Part shown: in pieces, positions 37,594 to 48,618 of the stretch
Layout of the letters: the number at the start of each line of letters is the position of its first letter
Numbering within the stretch: the first letter of the stretch is position 1
NCBI GenBank assembly: GCA_013397865.1
Contig: VZTI01000427.1
Location: 34,454 to 98,453 of the forward strand
From: Struthidea cinerea
Taxonomy: Eukaryota; Chordata; Aves; Passeriformes; Corcoracidae
DNA length: 64,000 bases
Reading direction: 5' to 3'
The notes under the pieces: model-generated
Database searches by the model: none
Told to the model about the DNA's origin: nothing
What the model saw: only the letters and a program-made list of their open reading frames with translations
Position numbers and translations under genes: made by a program

Positions 37594-38064
37594 CAGCACC
37601 TGGAGCTGCTGGAGCAATCCAGAAGAGCCACGGAGCTGCTCCAGGGCGGGAGCCCCTCTGCTCTGGAGCCAGGCTGGGAGAGCTGGGGGTGCTCACCTGG
37701 AGAAGAGAAGGCTCCAGGGAAACCTCAGAGCCCCTTCCAGGGCCTAAAGGGGCTCCAGGAGAGCTGGAGAGGGACTGGGGACAAGGGATGGAGGGACAGG
37801 ACACAGGGAATGGCTTCCCACTGCCAGAGGGCAGGGATAGATGGGATATTGGGAAGGAATTGTTCCCTGGGAGGGTGGGCAGGCCCTGGCACAGGGTGCC
37901 CAGAGCAGCTGTGGCTGCCCCTGGATCCCTGGCAGTGCCCAAGGCCAGGCTGGACATTGGGGCTTGGAGCAGCCTGGGACAGTGGAAGGTGTCCCTGCCC
38001 GTGGCAGGGGGGGTGGAATGAGCTGATCCTTAATGTTCCTTCCAACCCAAAACCAGTGTGAGAT
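37594..38064 (+). mobile_element. CR1 LINE 3' fragment, group A, longest
   Basis: It runs from ACCTGGAGCTGCTGGAGCAA to CTTCCAACCCAAAACCAGTG and GAGATTAGG. About 470 bases, including the 'LRELGVFSLEKRRLRG' equivalent (GGGTGCTCACCTGGAGAAGA). Confidence 0.95.
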
Positions 38065-39686
38065 TAGGTACCCCAGCTGCCCCGGGCTCTCAGAATTCCT
38101 GCCTCCTTCCCCTTCCCTGAAAACCCTGCCCAGCTCTGTGGAGCTGGGACAGGTGTCCAGGCAGGCGACAGCTCCATCCCTGGCACCCCAGCAAAGAGAT
38201 CCTTCTTTGAAACAGGAGCAGGAATTCAGAGCTGGGGAACAAAATTTAGAAGAATCAGCTGTAGGCACAGTGAAGAACTTGAGATCAAATGGAAAAGTCA
38301 TAAAATCACAAGCACCTGGAAGCAGCTTCGGAGGAGGAGAGGTGAAGGAACTTTAATTACACCTTTGCTACCTGATCCCCAGATCTGAGATGGAAATCCC
38401 ACAAGGATATAAACCCTACATTGGAAAGGCACAGGGAACAACATTAAAGAGGAGAACACTGCCAGGATGTGAAGCAGCTGAAGGGCAGGAAAGAAATCCC
38501 AATTTTGTGCCACAGAAACCAAAAAAATAAGGAGAGAAAAAAAAAAAGAGGGAGAGAAGGAGAAGGCAGCCCAGATCTGAGTGCTGCCCATGCCCACCAA
38601 AGGCTCATCCCTCTCCTCAGCCATGCCAGGAACAGATCCCCATCCTACTCCCTCCAGGATTTTAATTCCATTTGCTAACTGAAATTATCCAGAAAGACTG
38701 AAATTATTGGCAAAGCTGGTGCCACGCAGGGATTATCCCTACATACCCATTTTTCCATGTAATATTAACAATTCCATGGTCCAGAGGGGTTTTCCAACAC
38801 TTCAGGGGTGTAACCTACAGAAAGGAGGCTGCAGCCAGGTGGAGAATTTAGATATAAATATACAGATCTGAGAGGGATTTTTTATTTTTAATTCATGTCA
38901 AACACAGCCCATTCAATCCAAGACAGACCCAGAGGAAATCAGGCTGATTCCAAGCAGGAAACTGGGAGCATCCACCCTAAAAACCCAGATTTTTTCCCCA
39001 GAAATGCTGCTTTCATGCCTCGTTTCTTCACTGATACTTATTAAGAATGCTTTTTCCCCCTGCTGTGAAAATTTACATGTCCCTGGAAAAGTTTTATGGA
39101 TTTTATTCTCCTCCTTAACTCTTGATAAGGAGCTTAATGCTGGCGATGTGATCCAAGCAAACTCCGGCTGGGAGCGGGGTTTTGAGATAGGCAAATGGAA
39201 TTTACGGCAGAGGGAGTTCATATCCCCTTTTTTCCCCTAAATCAGAGCCTTCCCTGGCAGTAAAGGGAATAAAGCTTATCTGTGAACATGCAATTATCCA
39301 TGGTGACAAACAGCTGATTTGTTGGAGCCGCAGAATTTATATGGGCACTAAATAAGAAGGAACAACGCCCCGGCAAAGCTCGGGAAAAAAGGAATTCAAA
39401 TCAACTCCAACGTCAGCAGCGCTTTTCCTCCAAATCCACGGGAGCATCTTCCCTGATGGAGAGGCGTGGATGAGGAAAAGGGAGCAGGAATGAAATAAAT
39501 TACTGCCACACACACATTTCCTGCACTCAAATCACCTTTGGGAAGGGTTTAGTAACGATTTTCTGGGATATCGAACCACCTCGAATTCCTCAGGCTCAGA
39601 GGGGAACTTTGTGGGAATAAAATACGGGGGAAAACGGTGATGCAACCCAAGTATTTCACACCCATTTTACAACCACTTACAGGGCT
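38065..39686. other. Unique intronic sequence
   Basis: Nothing recognised. A purine-rich run lies at 38520-38560. Confidence 0.45.
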
Positions 39687-39812
39687 AGGTTGGGGGGTTT
39701 GGGTTTTTTGGGGGGGTAGGGTGTAGGTTAGGTTTTTTTGGGGAGGGTTGTAGGGTTTTGGGGGCTTTTTTGGAGTTTTTTTTGATGTTTTGTGGGTGAT
39801 TTCTTCGTTGTT
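39687..39812 (+). repeat. G/T-rich low-complexity tract
   Basis: The plus strand is almost only G and T, with runs such as GGGGGG, TTTTTTGGGGGGG and TAGGGTGTAGGTTAGG. At least four G runs of three or more make G-quadruplex formation on the plus strand possible. That strand is the template for PRKG1 transcription. Confidence 0.85.
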
Positions 39813-40273
39813 TTAAACAAAACCTTATTAAAAGCCTGACCCTAACGAGACCCCAGTGAAAGCCAGGCAGGCAAAGCCCAACCCCATCCCAATATCTCCA
39901 CGCTGCTGGGACTCTTCCCAGAGCACCTTTGCCACGACACCTTTCAAATACCCTGCAGCAGAAGAGTCCCATCGAATCTCAAATGAGACCAGATTTTCAC
40001 ATTCCCCCTCCTCCCCACCACTCAGCCCACAGGGCTGGAGAAGCTCATTCCCTTCTGGACACCACAGGAAATGATTGATTCCCTCCCCAGCTGGATAACA
40101 ATCCAATCTAAAAAGCTATAAACCCTGTTGGAAACTGGATTCCTCTTCCCCGCAGCTCCTCTCGGGGCCTTGCTGTGCTGCCACAACTGGGGAGCTGCTC
40201 TTTGGGGGATAGGAAGAGGCTGGATCTTGCCAGCAGAAGGTTCTGAGCTCATGAAATCCCGGTGTTCAAAGGC
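39813..40273. other. Unique intronic sequence next to a PRKG1 exon
   Basis: Nothing recognised before the donor of exon 40280-40343. Confidence 0.45.
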
Positions 40274-40279
40274 ACTTAC

Positions 40280-40343
40280 CTCTTCCAGGACATCTGCAAG
40301 CTTACTGAGGATCTCCTCGGGAAGGCTCTGGAATGTGGGAACG
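40280..40343 (-). CDS. PRKG1: PRKG1 exon: start of cyclic-nucleotide-binding domain B
   Basis: This 64-bp exon reads, on the minus strand, one base completing a serine codon and then VPTFQSLPEEILSKLADVLEE. That matches vertebrate PRKG1, residues about 234-254 in the human I-beta numbering as I recall it (15 fewer in I-alpha). The acceptor is GCATTGCAG just above 40343 and the donor is GTAAGT at 40274-40279. The entry phase supplies the last base of the codon and the exit is in phase 0, so it joins in frame to the exon at 18588-18665. In the known fold this stretch is the helical lead-in to the second (B) cGMP pocket, which helps relay cGMP binding to release of the autoinhibited kinase. PRKG2 differs clearly here. 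No frame damage is visible. Confidence 0.96.
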
Positions 40344-40345
40344 CT

Positions 40346-41330
40346 GCAATGCAAGAGAAACCTCGATTAATGGATCCCTTCCCACAGGACACAGATCCAG
40401 CCGCTTTTCTCCCCTCTGTCTTCCCGAGATGTTTTTCCTTTCTGCTCTGGGGCTGAACAGGAAAAAGGCACGATGGAAAGCTGCTCCTCCTCTGGCAGCC
40501 AGGATGGGTTTGGTGATGGTGGGAGACCACTGGAATAAACCTCTGGAGAGCCACCCCTAAAGCCGGTAATCAGCAAGGGATCCAGTCAGGATCCTCTGGA
40601 ATTCCTGTGTGCCACAAACCTGCCCAGTCACATTCCTGCCTCAGCCCCCCAGAAATAAAACCCAACACCAAAAAGGGCAGGGGACAGCAGCTCCAAGCAG
40701 CCCTGGGTAAAAGAGTGAAACCACACCTGGATGGATGGAGGGCAGAGCAGGGAGCTCGCAGCACTGAGCCACCATCCAACCCCTCAGGGAGTTTCTGAAG
40801 ACGCCCCTGGGGCTTTTATAGCCAAATTTGTGGCTTTTCTTTGGCCAAAAAGGCAACTTTGTCACTTGTTGGCAGCAATTCCCTCAGCAAAAGCTGCCCA
40901 GGCCAGGCTGAGACAAGAGGGTGACGTGGCCATAAAGAGCCCCCTGAGCCAGGGGCCACAGGACTGAGCTTAAACCAGTCTGGAGCAGGGTGAGGGACAC
41001 AAATTTGGATCTCCAAACCTGCAGGGAGTATCCTGACTTTGGAGCTGGATCTCCACTGCCTCGCAGGGAGGTACACCCAGGGAGGCTGTGGAATTGTCCT
41101 CTCCTTGGAGAGACCCAAAAGCCACCAGGACATGGTCCAGGGCAGCTGGAACGGGGTGGAGGAGAAGGACCAGAGGAGCTCCAGATGTCCCTCCCACCCT
41201 CAACCAGCCTGTGATGTGGTTTCTCATCCTCTGCTTTCCATAAAAGCCTGAGCTCCATCAATATTCCCGGGTGATGCTGAAGGAAACACACAGACACAAC
41301 ATAAGTTTAACCCAAAATACACCACGGCCC
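40346..41330. other. Unique intronic sequence
   Basis: Nothing recognised upstream (transcript sense) of the exon. Confidence 0.45.
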
Positions 41331-41456
41331 CAAGAAGCTGTGGCCGCCCCTGGATCCCTAGAAGTGTCCCAGGCCAGGCTGGACAGGGCTTGGAGAAGCC
41401 TGGGACAGTGGAAGGTGTCCCTGCCCATGGCAGGGGTGGCACTGGGTGGGCTTTGA
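41331..41456 (+). mobile_element. CR1 LINE 3' fragment, group A
   Basis: It runs from CAAGAAGCTGTGGCCGCCCC to GGTGGGCTTTGAG. The terminal bases are replaced by the next CR1 copy. Confidence 0.9.
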
Positions 41457-41797
41457 GGAGCAAAGGAGGCTCAGGGGGGACCTTGAGGCTCTGCACAACT
41501 CCCTGACAGGAGGGGGCAGCCGGGGGGGTCGGGCTCTGCTCCCAGGGAACAGGGACAGGACAAGGGGAAACGGCCTCAGGCTGGGCCAGGGGAGGCTCAG
41601 GTTGGACAGCAGCAGGAATTTCTCCATGGAAAGGCTGCTCAGGCCTTGGCAGGGGAGGCCCAGGTGGAATCAGCATCCCTGGAGGATTTAACAGCCATGG
41701 AACTCGGGGATATGGGTCAGTGTGGGGCTCAGCAGTGCTGAGGGAACAGCTGGACTCGACCTTAAAGGTCTTTTCCAACCTAAATTATTCTCTGATC
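41457..41797 (+). mobile_element. CR1 LINE 3' fragment, group B
   Basis: It follows the previous copy without a spacer and in the same orientation. It runs from GAGCAAAGGAGGCTCAGGGG to CTTTTCCAACCTAAATTATT and CTCTGATC. The frame shows RTRGNGLRLGQGRLRLDSSR. After AGGGGAGGCCCAGGTGGA it carries a different 3' part (ATCCCTGGAGGATTTAACAG), perhaps an older CR1 type, so it may be a composite. Confidence 0.9.
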
Positions 41798-43408
41798 ATT
41801 TACCCTTCTTTTTAATTAAAAAAAAGTCATTTCAGCTGAATCGCTTTAATGATAACAAGGCAAACCTGGGCAGATAAATGCAGGAAAACATCGCCTTTTA
41901 CGCCCTCAACAACAGCTTTTTTCTTCCTTAGGAAGAGCACTTTTATTCCTGGGAGCACCTGGGCCCACATTGGAACAGGAGCAAACAAACAACTGGACAG
42001 GAATTCTGGGACGGCCTAAGCATGAAATGGAAGCTCATTATTCCAATTCCAGCATTCCCAAATGAGGAATAAACTTATGGAAGACAACAAAAGCCCTGGA
42101 GAAGCAGTCAGATTTTACTGTGCTTTCACCCTTAAACTCCCAAACTGGGGGAGAAGCCACCATGGGGTATTTTTTTATGGATAATTATGCCTGTGTAATC
42201 CAAGGGAGGGTAGTGAGAGACATCTATTCTAGATCAAGCCCATAAAAAAACCAGGGAAATAGCCCCTAAGTTCTGAAATTCCAACTCTTACCCTGAGAAA
42301 AGCCTAAAACTTGAACTCTGCAATAGAGCAGGTAGCAGGAAAAGCAATTTGCTGATAAAACAGACTCCAACTGCAGCACATCATGCAATTACACCATTAA
42401 TATCCCAGATTTAGAGGGGTTCATGGCAGGCCAGGATCATCCTGGAGCAGCCAGAAGTGACAAAACAGCCAAATATTGGAGTTTCTTTGATAAGAAGAGA
42501 GCAAGACTTAAGTGCCCAGGTCAATAAAAATCCACCTCCCCTCTCCACAGGGCAATATTAAACAGATTCATAAAACAGAGTCCTGATTCCTTCCAGGAAC
42601 TGCCTGGATTGCTGAAGGAGCTGTGCACAACAGGAGCATTTCTGTGATTATTTCCAGGTGGGTACCTGCCCTGAAAGGCAAATGGAGCCTCAGCTCTCCA
42701 GGGAGAGCCTCAAGCAAAACAGCTGAGCTGCAAAATGCTCCAAGTGGGAAAACACAGGGGAGGGAGGGAGGCAAACGGGAGCAGAAACTTCCCAGGGAAT
42801 CTTCAATCACCACAGCACGAGGCAGGAAAATTGTATTTCCCCTTCTACAACAGCATGAAAAACACCTGGAACTACAGAAGGGCAAACATTCAGCCCTTGA
42901 GGTGGGGTGGATTTAGGGCAGAAAAAATAGCAGCAAACACTGCTCAAGGAATGATCGTTCTGCCCAACAAAGCAGGGTCAAACAGAGCCAGACTTGCTCC
43001 AACAAGTTCTTCTCCCACTGCTCCTTAAATCCCATCAACAAAGAAGATTTCTAACCCCCCCATATCATCTCCTCTAAGCAGTAACAATGCCACAGCTGGA
43101 AAACCAGATATTCTAGTATCTAACACTGAAAGTCCTCAGCAAAGTTCAAAACGTGTGACCCTTCTCCCTACCTGCAGCACACGTGAGGGACTTCATTCCT
43201 TCCTCCTTTTCCACAACCATCTCCCACTTTGCCCAGGAAAAGCTGGATTTGATGATCCTGGAAGCTTTTTCCAGTTGAACGATTGCAATTCCATTGTAGA
43301 GTAACCAGGAGCAGCACACCCAACCTCTCCCAGAGAGATGTGGCTCCTTCTACTCGGCTCACCCAGCCCTTATAAGGGAGTTTCTCCAGCTGCTTCTCAT
43401 TCCATTTA
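41798..43408. other. Unique intronic sequence
   Basis: Nothing recognised. Confidence 0.45.
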
Positions 43409-44494
43409 ATGAGGAGTAACTGCTCCACCTGCCCTGAATGCCCTCCCTGGATGAGGTTATGGAATCCAGCTGGGCGTGCAATAGAGCTGTTCACAGCTGA
43501 CCTCCTGCTCACCTGCAGCCCCTCTTTGCTCCTCCAGGTTCTGCAGGGTGATATGGGTGTTAAAAAGTATGGCTGGAAAATGATTTATGCCTGGTGGATG
43601 GGATCCCCTGGCAAAAGTACAGCCCAGGATCCACAGGAGGATCCAGGCCACCCTACAGAGGCAGCACACAAGGAGGCAAAGCAGACCCCTAACTGCAGGG
43701 ATCGGAGTTTTAACAGCAAATGCCATAACCTGGATGATTTTAGTCCATCCACAAACAGGATTTTATCAGGAGACTGCGACTGCCATTGCAGGGAACGGGA
43801 TGAGGAGCATTCCCTGACCTCCTGCAGCCCCCCTGGCCCTACACCCCGGACTGGGAGCAGGGGAAGGAGGAGAGGTGACATTTTCCCGGCTGCGCTCCCC
43901 ACTGCTCAGCCAGGGAACACTGCGCAGGGATGGCAGTGCCTGCACCCGGGAGAATTCCCCACGGGGAGCTGCTCCCTGTCTGGAGCGATTCCGCCTGCCT
44001 CCAAACGTGACACCTTTTCCCAAAGAGCTCAGCGTGCCCAGCACCAGCTGCCAAACTCGGGGAAAGCAGCTGTGCTAAAACATCGCTGGACTGAATCCCT
44101 GTCCCCGTGGAGGAGCAGGGATGTGCCCAACCCGGAGGAGGTGGGAAAGGTCGTGGCTCCATCCCCGGGGATGCCGTCACCGAGCCGCTCTCAACTCCCA
44201 GGTAGCGGCAACATCCCAGTTAACCACGCTTTGATTCATCCCTGGGATTCATCCCACGGGACGGCTCCCGCAGGAAGCAGCAGGGGCTCCCGGGCACTGC
44301 TGGCTGCGGCCCAAGGTGTTGCTCTCAGCCCCGGAGCCGCTCGGTGGCAGCGCTGCCAGCTCCGACAGGACGTTTATCTTCTGACACACGCCACAGCTCT
44401 TGGCTCGCCTCTGCCTCCAGGATATAAAAGCCACCATTCACTCTCTAAATCCCTTTCAGGATGCAGTCCCAAAGTTTCGAAGGGTGTTCAGTGA
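43409..44494 (+). other. Long open frame (361 codons), probably not a gene
   Basis: This is the longest uninterrupted frame in the window, antisense to PRKG1. The predicted product is rich in Pro, Ser, Gly, Arg and Gln, has no domain I recognise and no repeats that would explain the openness. It overlaps a G+C-richer stretch (about 43850-44400) where stops are rarer. Its start (ATG at 43409) has no obvious promoter. A TATA-like GGATATAAAAGCC lies near its end (44420-44432), so it cannot serve this frame. It is more likely a chance frame than an exon, but it could be part of an unannotated antisense transcript. Confidence 0.2.
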
Positions 44495-44951
44495 GGGTGC
44501 TCATCATCCACGTCGGTGGCAGATGTTTCTCCTGGGTTAAGCCTGGAACAAAACCTCTCTCTTCCGCTGCTGCTTGGCACTGACACAATTGCAGTTGTTG
44601 TCCCCGCTCTCTGCCTCGGGCAAGCAGAGCTCCGAACGCCAGCACTCCAGTGAAAGGAAATTAAGGCTGTCTGAGTTCCCTGAAACCTTTTTTTTGGACA
44701 CCCAACTGGAATGAAGGCTGGAAAATGCAAATGTCCCTCCTTAGCACGCTCGGGATGCTCCTACAGCTCTGGTGCAGCTCCAAAAGAACCGAGGCTACAT
44801 CTGATCAGCCCAAGCTGATCCTCGATTTGGGATATCACCAAAAAATGGTGGTTTGGACAACTCAAGCTGTACACGCAGCCTCCCACTGGGCTCCCAGTTG
44901 TGTCAGGGAGGGAATGCTGGCTCCATCGGGATCATGGTCCTGGCAGCATTT
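44495..44951. other. Unique intronic sequence
   Basis: Nothing recognised. Confidence 0.45.
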
Positions 44952-45159
44952 CATGGAATCAGGGTGGCTGAGGTTGGAAAGAGCCTTAAAGCCCATCCAG
45001 TGCCACCCCTGCCATGGGCAGGGACACCTTCCACTGTCCCAGGCTGCTCCAAGCCCCAGTGTCCAGCCTGGCCTCGGACACTGCCAGGGATCCAGGGGCA
45101 GCCACAGCTGCTCTGGGCACCCTGTGCCAGGGCCTGCCCACCCTCCTGGGAACATTCCT
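44952..45159 (-). mobile_element. CR1 LINE 3' fragment, group A, antisense
   Basis: It runs from CATGGAATCAGGGTGGCTGA to CCCACCCTCCTGGGAACATT. About 200 bases, well conserved. Confidence 0.94.
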
Positions 45160-45401
45160 TTTGTGTTGCAAACTGTTGCATCAAAAGATAATTCCTATTT
45201 TCTGTCAGGTTAATCAATACTATTTGGAGGATCAGCTGCTGGTTATTTGCATTCACAGCAGCCACAAGAGAAGTGGCAGAAATTAATTTCAGGAAAGGTG
45301 TATTTATTTCTCCAAAAATCTCAGTCGTTCCCCAGTCACACAGGTAATTGCTAAGTCAAGGCTGGTTTTCCTGTAGCAGTTTTCCATATACTTTGCTTGG
45401 A

Positions 45402-45838
45402 TTCATGGAATCCCTGAGGCTGGAAAAGCCCTCCCAGCCCCTGGAGTCCAAGCTGTGCCCGATGCCCACCTTGTCCCCAGCCCAGAGCACTAAGTGCCAC
45501 CTCCAGCCCTTCCTTGGACACCTCCAGGCATGGGCACTCCAAACCTCCCTGGGCAGCCCCTGCCAAGGCCTGAGCAGCCTTTCCATGGAGAAATTCCTGC
45601 TGCTGTCCAACCTGAGCCTCCCCTGGCCCAGCCTGAGGCCGTTTCCCCTTGTCCTGTCCCTGTTCCCTGGGAGCAGAGCCCGACCCCCCCCGGCTGCCCC
45701 CTCCTGTCAGGGAGTTGTGCAGAGCCACAAGGTCCCCCCTGAGCCTCCTTTGCTCCAGGCTGAGCCCCTTTCCCAGCTCCCTCAGCCGCTCCTGGGGCTC
45801 CAGCCCCTTCCCAGCTCCGTTCCCTGCCCTGGAACAGG
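45402..45838 (-). mobile_element. CR1 LINE 3' fragment, group B, antisense
   Basis: It runs from TCATGGAATCCCTGAGGCTG to CCCTGCCCTGGAACAGGACT. It is nearly identical to 47113-47550 in the same orientation and to the reverse complement of part of 41457-41680. The minus frame reads GKAAQALAGAAQGGLECPCLEV. Confidence 0.95.
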
Positions 45839-46338
45839 ACTGGGAGGGTGACAGCTACTCACATTCCCATTAATTTCACTTTGGGTTGGCCTTGGAAGCA
45901 CCCCATGGAGCAGAAGTGTCAGGAAGAGAGAACAGGTTTGCTCTGCAGGTGCTGCAGATCATTTGTCTGCTGTGCTGAAGCCACGCAGGCAGTAAACAAT
46001 TCACAATTACTCATTTTGGAGAGGGTGAAAATGGAACAGCCACAGTTTGAATGCTCTGCCACTCATTACGCAGCCTGTATCAGGGAAATGAAGTCCTGAA
46101 AGGAGGTTGTGGGACATTTGTTTTCAGAGATCTGGTTATATCCTGAGCCCTGCTACACGCAGGAGAACGGGGGAGAAGCAGAACTGATCTTATCCCTGAT
46201 GAGCAAGTACTGAAGTAAAGCAAGTGCCAAGAACTGCATTTTCCCCTCTGGAAGGATACCAGGGATGCCAAGGGGTCTGCTGACATCACGAGGCCAAAAC
46301 TCTCCCCCTGAGGGCAACGTGAAATGATTTCAAAAGGA
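45839..46338. other. Unique intronic sequence
   Basis: Nothing recognised. Confidence 0.45.
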
Positions 46339-46530
46339 TCAGAGTCACTGAGGCTGGAAAGCCCTCCAAGACCAGAGCCCAGCACTGCCATGCCCACCAC
46401 TAACCCAGCACACCCGTGTGGGTTTTGAACACTTCCAGGGACCCTCTTTGACCAGAGCCCAGCACTGCCATGCCCACCACTAACCCAGCACACCCGTGTG
46501 GGTTTTGAACACTTCCAGGGACCCTCTTTC
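46339..46530 (-). mobile_element. CR1 3' fragment, antisense, with an 80-bp tandem duplication
   Basis: AGAGTCACTGAGGCTGGAAA starts the reversed CR1 3' end. The next 80 bases (46370-46449, ACCAGAGCCCAGCACTGCCA through GGGACCCTCTTT) are repeated exactly at 46450-46529. The CR1 assignment rests on CATGCCCACCACTAACCCAG and TTTTGAACACTTCCAGGGA. Confidence 0.85.
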
Positions 46531-47112
46531 GGCCCAGGCTCTGTTTGTGTTCGATAGGCAGATCAGGAACTCCGGAGGAGTGTTTTGCCTTGCTGCTGTC
46601 AATCCCTGCCTCTCCCTGACAGGGATTGTTCATTATCACACAGAGCCCTCCTACCTCATCTCTTTTGGCAGCCGCTGGGGAGATGGGACTGATTTAAAAG
46701 AAAAGTTCAATTGTTGCTGTCAGCAGGAGAGGGAGGAAGAGCAATTAGCAGGTATGTGAACCCCCTCCTCCCGTTCCACATGAATTCACTCGGGATGATT
46801 CATCTGGAAAAGGACAGTTGCTCCCTGGGAGCTGCAAAGGCTCAGCAGCAGCCGCCCCTCTGGGAGCAGCGGTGAAGTTTGGGCAGGCACGGTTCTGGTT
46901 GCTCATCTCGAGACACAGAGTTCACCCTGCTGCTCCTGAGCCACCCCAAATCCAGAACCTGCTCCTGCTGGAATGCTTGGAGGATGTTACGGGATGATTT
47001 TGGATCTAGCAGGTGGCATTTCTTCATATCTCTAAATCAAATTCCACCTGCAGTCCCAAAGCAGAGCTTTTCTACCTTCCACTCACCCAGCTTTTCCAGC
47101 ACTGTTGTACCA
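46531..47112. other. Unique intronic sequence
   Basis: Nothing recognised. Confidence 0.45.
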
Positions 47113-47665
47113 CAGAATCCCAGGATCCCTGAGGCTGGAAAAGCCCTCCCAGCCCACGGAGTCCAAGCTGTGCCCGATGCCCACCTTGTCCCCAGCCCAG
47201 AGCGCTGAGTGCCACCTCCAGCCCTTCCTTGGACACCTCCAGGCATGGGCACTCCAAACCTCCCTGGGCAGCCCCTGCCAAGGCCTGAGCAGCCTTTCCA
47301 TGGAGAAATTCCTGCTGCTGTCCAACCTGAGCCTCCCCTGGCCCAGCCTGAGGCCGTTTCCCCTTGTCCTGTCCCTGTTCCCTGGGAGCAGAGCCCGACC
47401 CCCCCCGGCTGCCCCCTCCTGTCAGGGAGTTGTGCAGAGCCACAAGGTCCCCCCTGAGCCTCCTTTGCTCCAGGCTGAGCCCCTTTCCCAGCTCCCTCAG
47501 CCGCTCCTGGGGCTCCAGCCCCTTCCCAGCTCCCTTCCCTGCCCTGGACACGCTCCAGCCCCTCCAGGGCTCTCTGGCCGGGAGGGCCCAGAACTGGACA
47601 CAGCCCTCGAGGTCCCTCAGCAGGGCCAGCCCGGAGGGACAATCACAGCCCTGCTCCATCTGGCC
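47113..47665 (-). mobile_element. CR1 LINE 3' fragment, group B, antisense, longest
   Basis: It runs from ACAGAATCCCAGGATCCCTG to TCCCTCAGCAGGGCCAGCCC. The minus strand holds an open stretch covering about 190 codons of decayed ORF2 tail (including LRELGKGLSLEQRRLRGDL, then VALHNSLTGG), so little time has passed since insertion. Confidence 0.95.
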
Positions 47666-47957
47666 ACACCGTGTTTGATACAAACTCCCTGGTGATTAAA
47701 GATAAAAGCTGTCATGCGAAGCCTCACAGCCCTGAACACTGATTTTTACGATCTGGCATTTGCAATACAGCTGAAATTAAATTGTCTTTGCCTTGCACTG
47801 TAATTACCTCTTCAAAACAGTTTGCTGTCAAGGAGTTTCTCTGCTACATTTTTTCCCCTTTGTCTGGGGGATTTCATAGGAAATGAACCCTCACCCTTCA
47901 GCCCCTCGACAGACCCAGAGTGGGTGCACCAAGCCAAATTTCTGCTTCTTGACTGAA
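47666..47957. other. A/T-rich unique intronic sequence
   Basis: The stretch 47690-47870 is A/T-rich and repeat-free, of the kind often conserved between birds. No feature recognised. Confidence 0.4.
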
Positions 47958-48086
47958 CCACAGAATCCCCGGATGGTTGGGGTTGGGAGAGACCTTACAG
48001 CCCATCCAGTGCCACCCCTGCCATGGGCAGGGACACCTTCCACTGTCCCAGGCTGCTCCAAGCCCCATCCAGCCTGGCCTTGCCAC
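47958..48086 (-). mobile_element. CR1 3' terminal fragment, antisense
   Basis: CACAGAATCCCCGGATGGTT through GCCCCATCCAGCCTGGCCTT. Confidence 0.93.
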
Positions 48087-48618
48087 CCTGGGGCACCAGA
48101 ATGAAGTCCAACAAAGACCATTACCTCACACAAGGTAGAAAACAAAAGATTTTTGGGATGGATTCTGATGGTGTGCCTCAAAAGAGATCCTTAACACCGG
48201 TCAGTGCTTCAAAAGCACAGTGAGTGTAAATAAGGGATAAGTGGCATTTGCATGCATGGTCTGTTGTGTCCCTTTCCTCCAAATTGGGTGTTTACAACAT
48301 CTCCAAGACTGAATGAAGGCAGGAGCCGTGTCTCCAAGAGATCTCTGCTGCACTTGACAGCAAATTGTCATAACCATCTCTTTTTCACGGAGCCACTGAT
48401 GCCCTTCCCAAGCACGGCCCTGTTTGCTGCCGAACGCTGTGTCCTGCTTTTAACCACCCCCACTAAATGAGAGTATCACAGAGCCCCCCGTCATTTTCTG
48501 CCTTCAGAGTTGCAGGTATACAAAAGAAAGAGAAGCTGGAAATGTTTTTAACATCCTCTGAATCACCAGCTTTTCACGTTCTCCCGGGCAACTTCTCCAA
48601 AGTAAAGGGACCTGAAAG
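48087..48618. other. Unique intronic sequence
   Basis: Nothing recognised. Confidence 0.45.

Noticed and set aside
39687..39812. Interstitial telomere repeat
   Set aside because: Although TAGGGT and GGTTAGG words occur, there is no run of TTAGGG units; the tract is irregular G/T sequence.
47037..47695. Overlapping frames of about 200 codons on both strands
   Set aside because: They are the decayed end of CR1 ORF2 and its antisense shadow, with frameshifts relative to canonical CR1.
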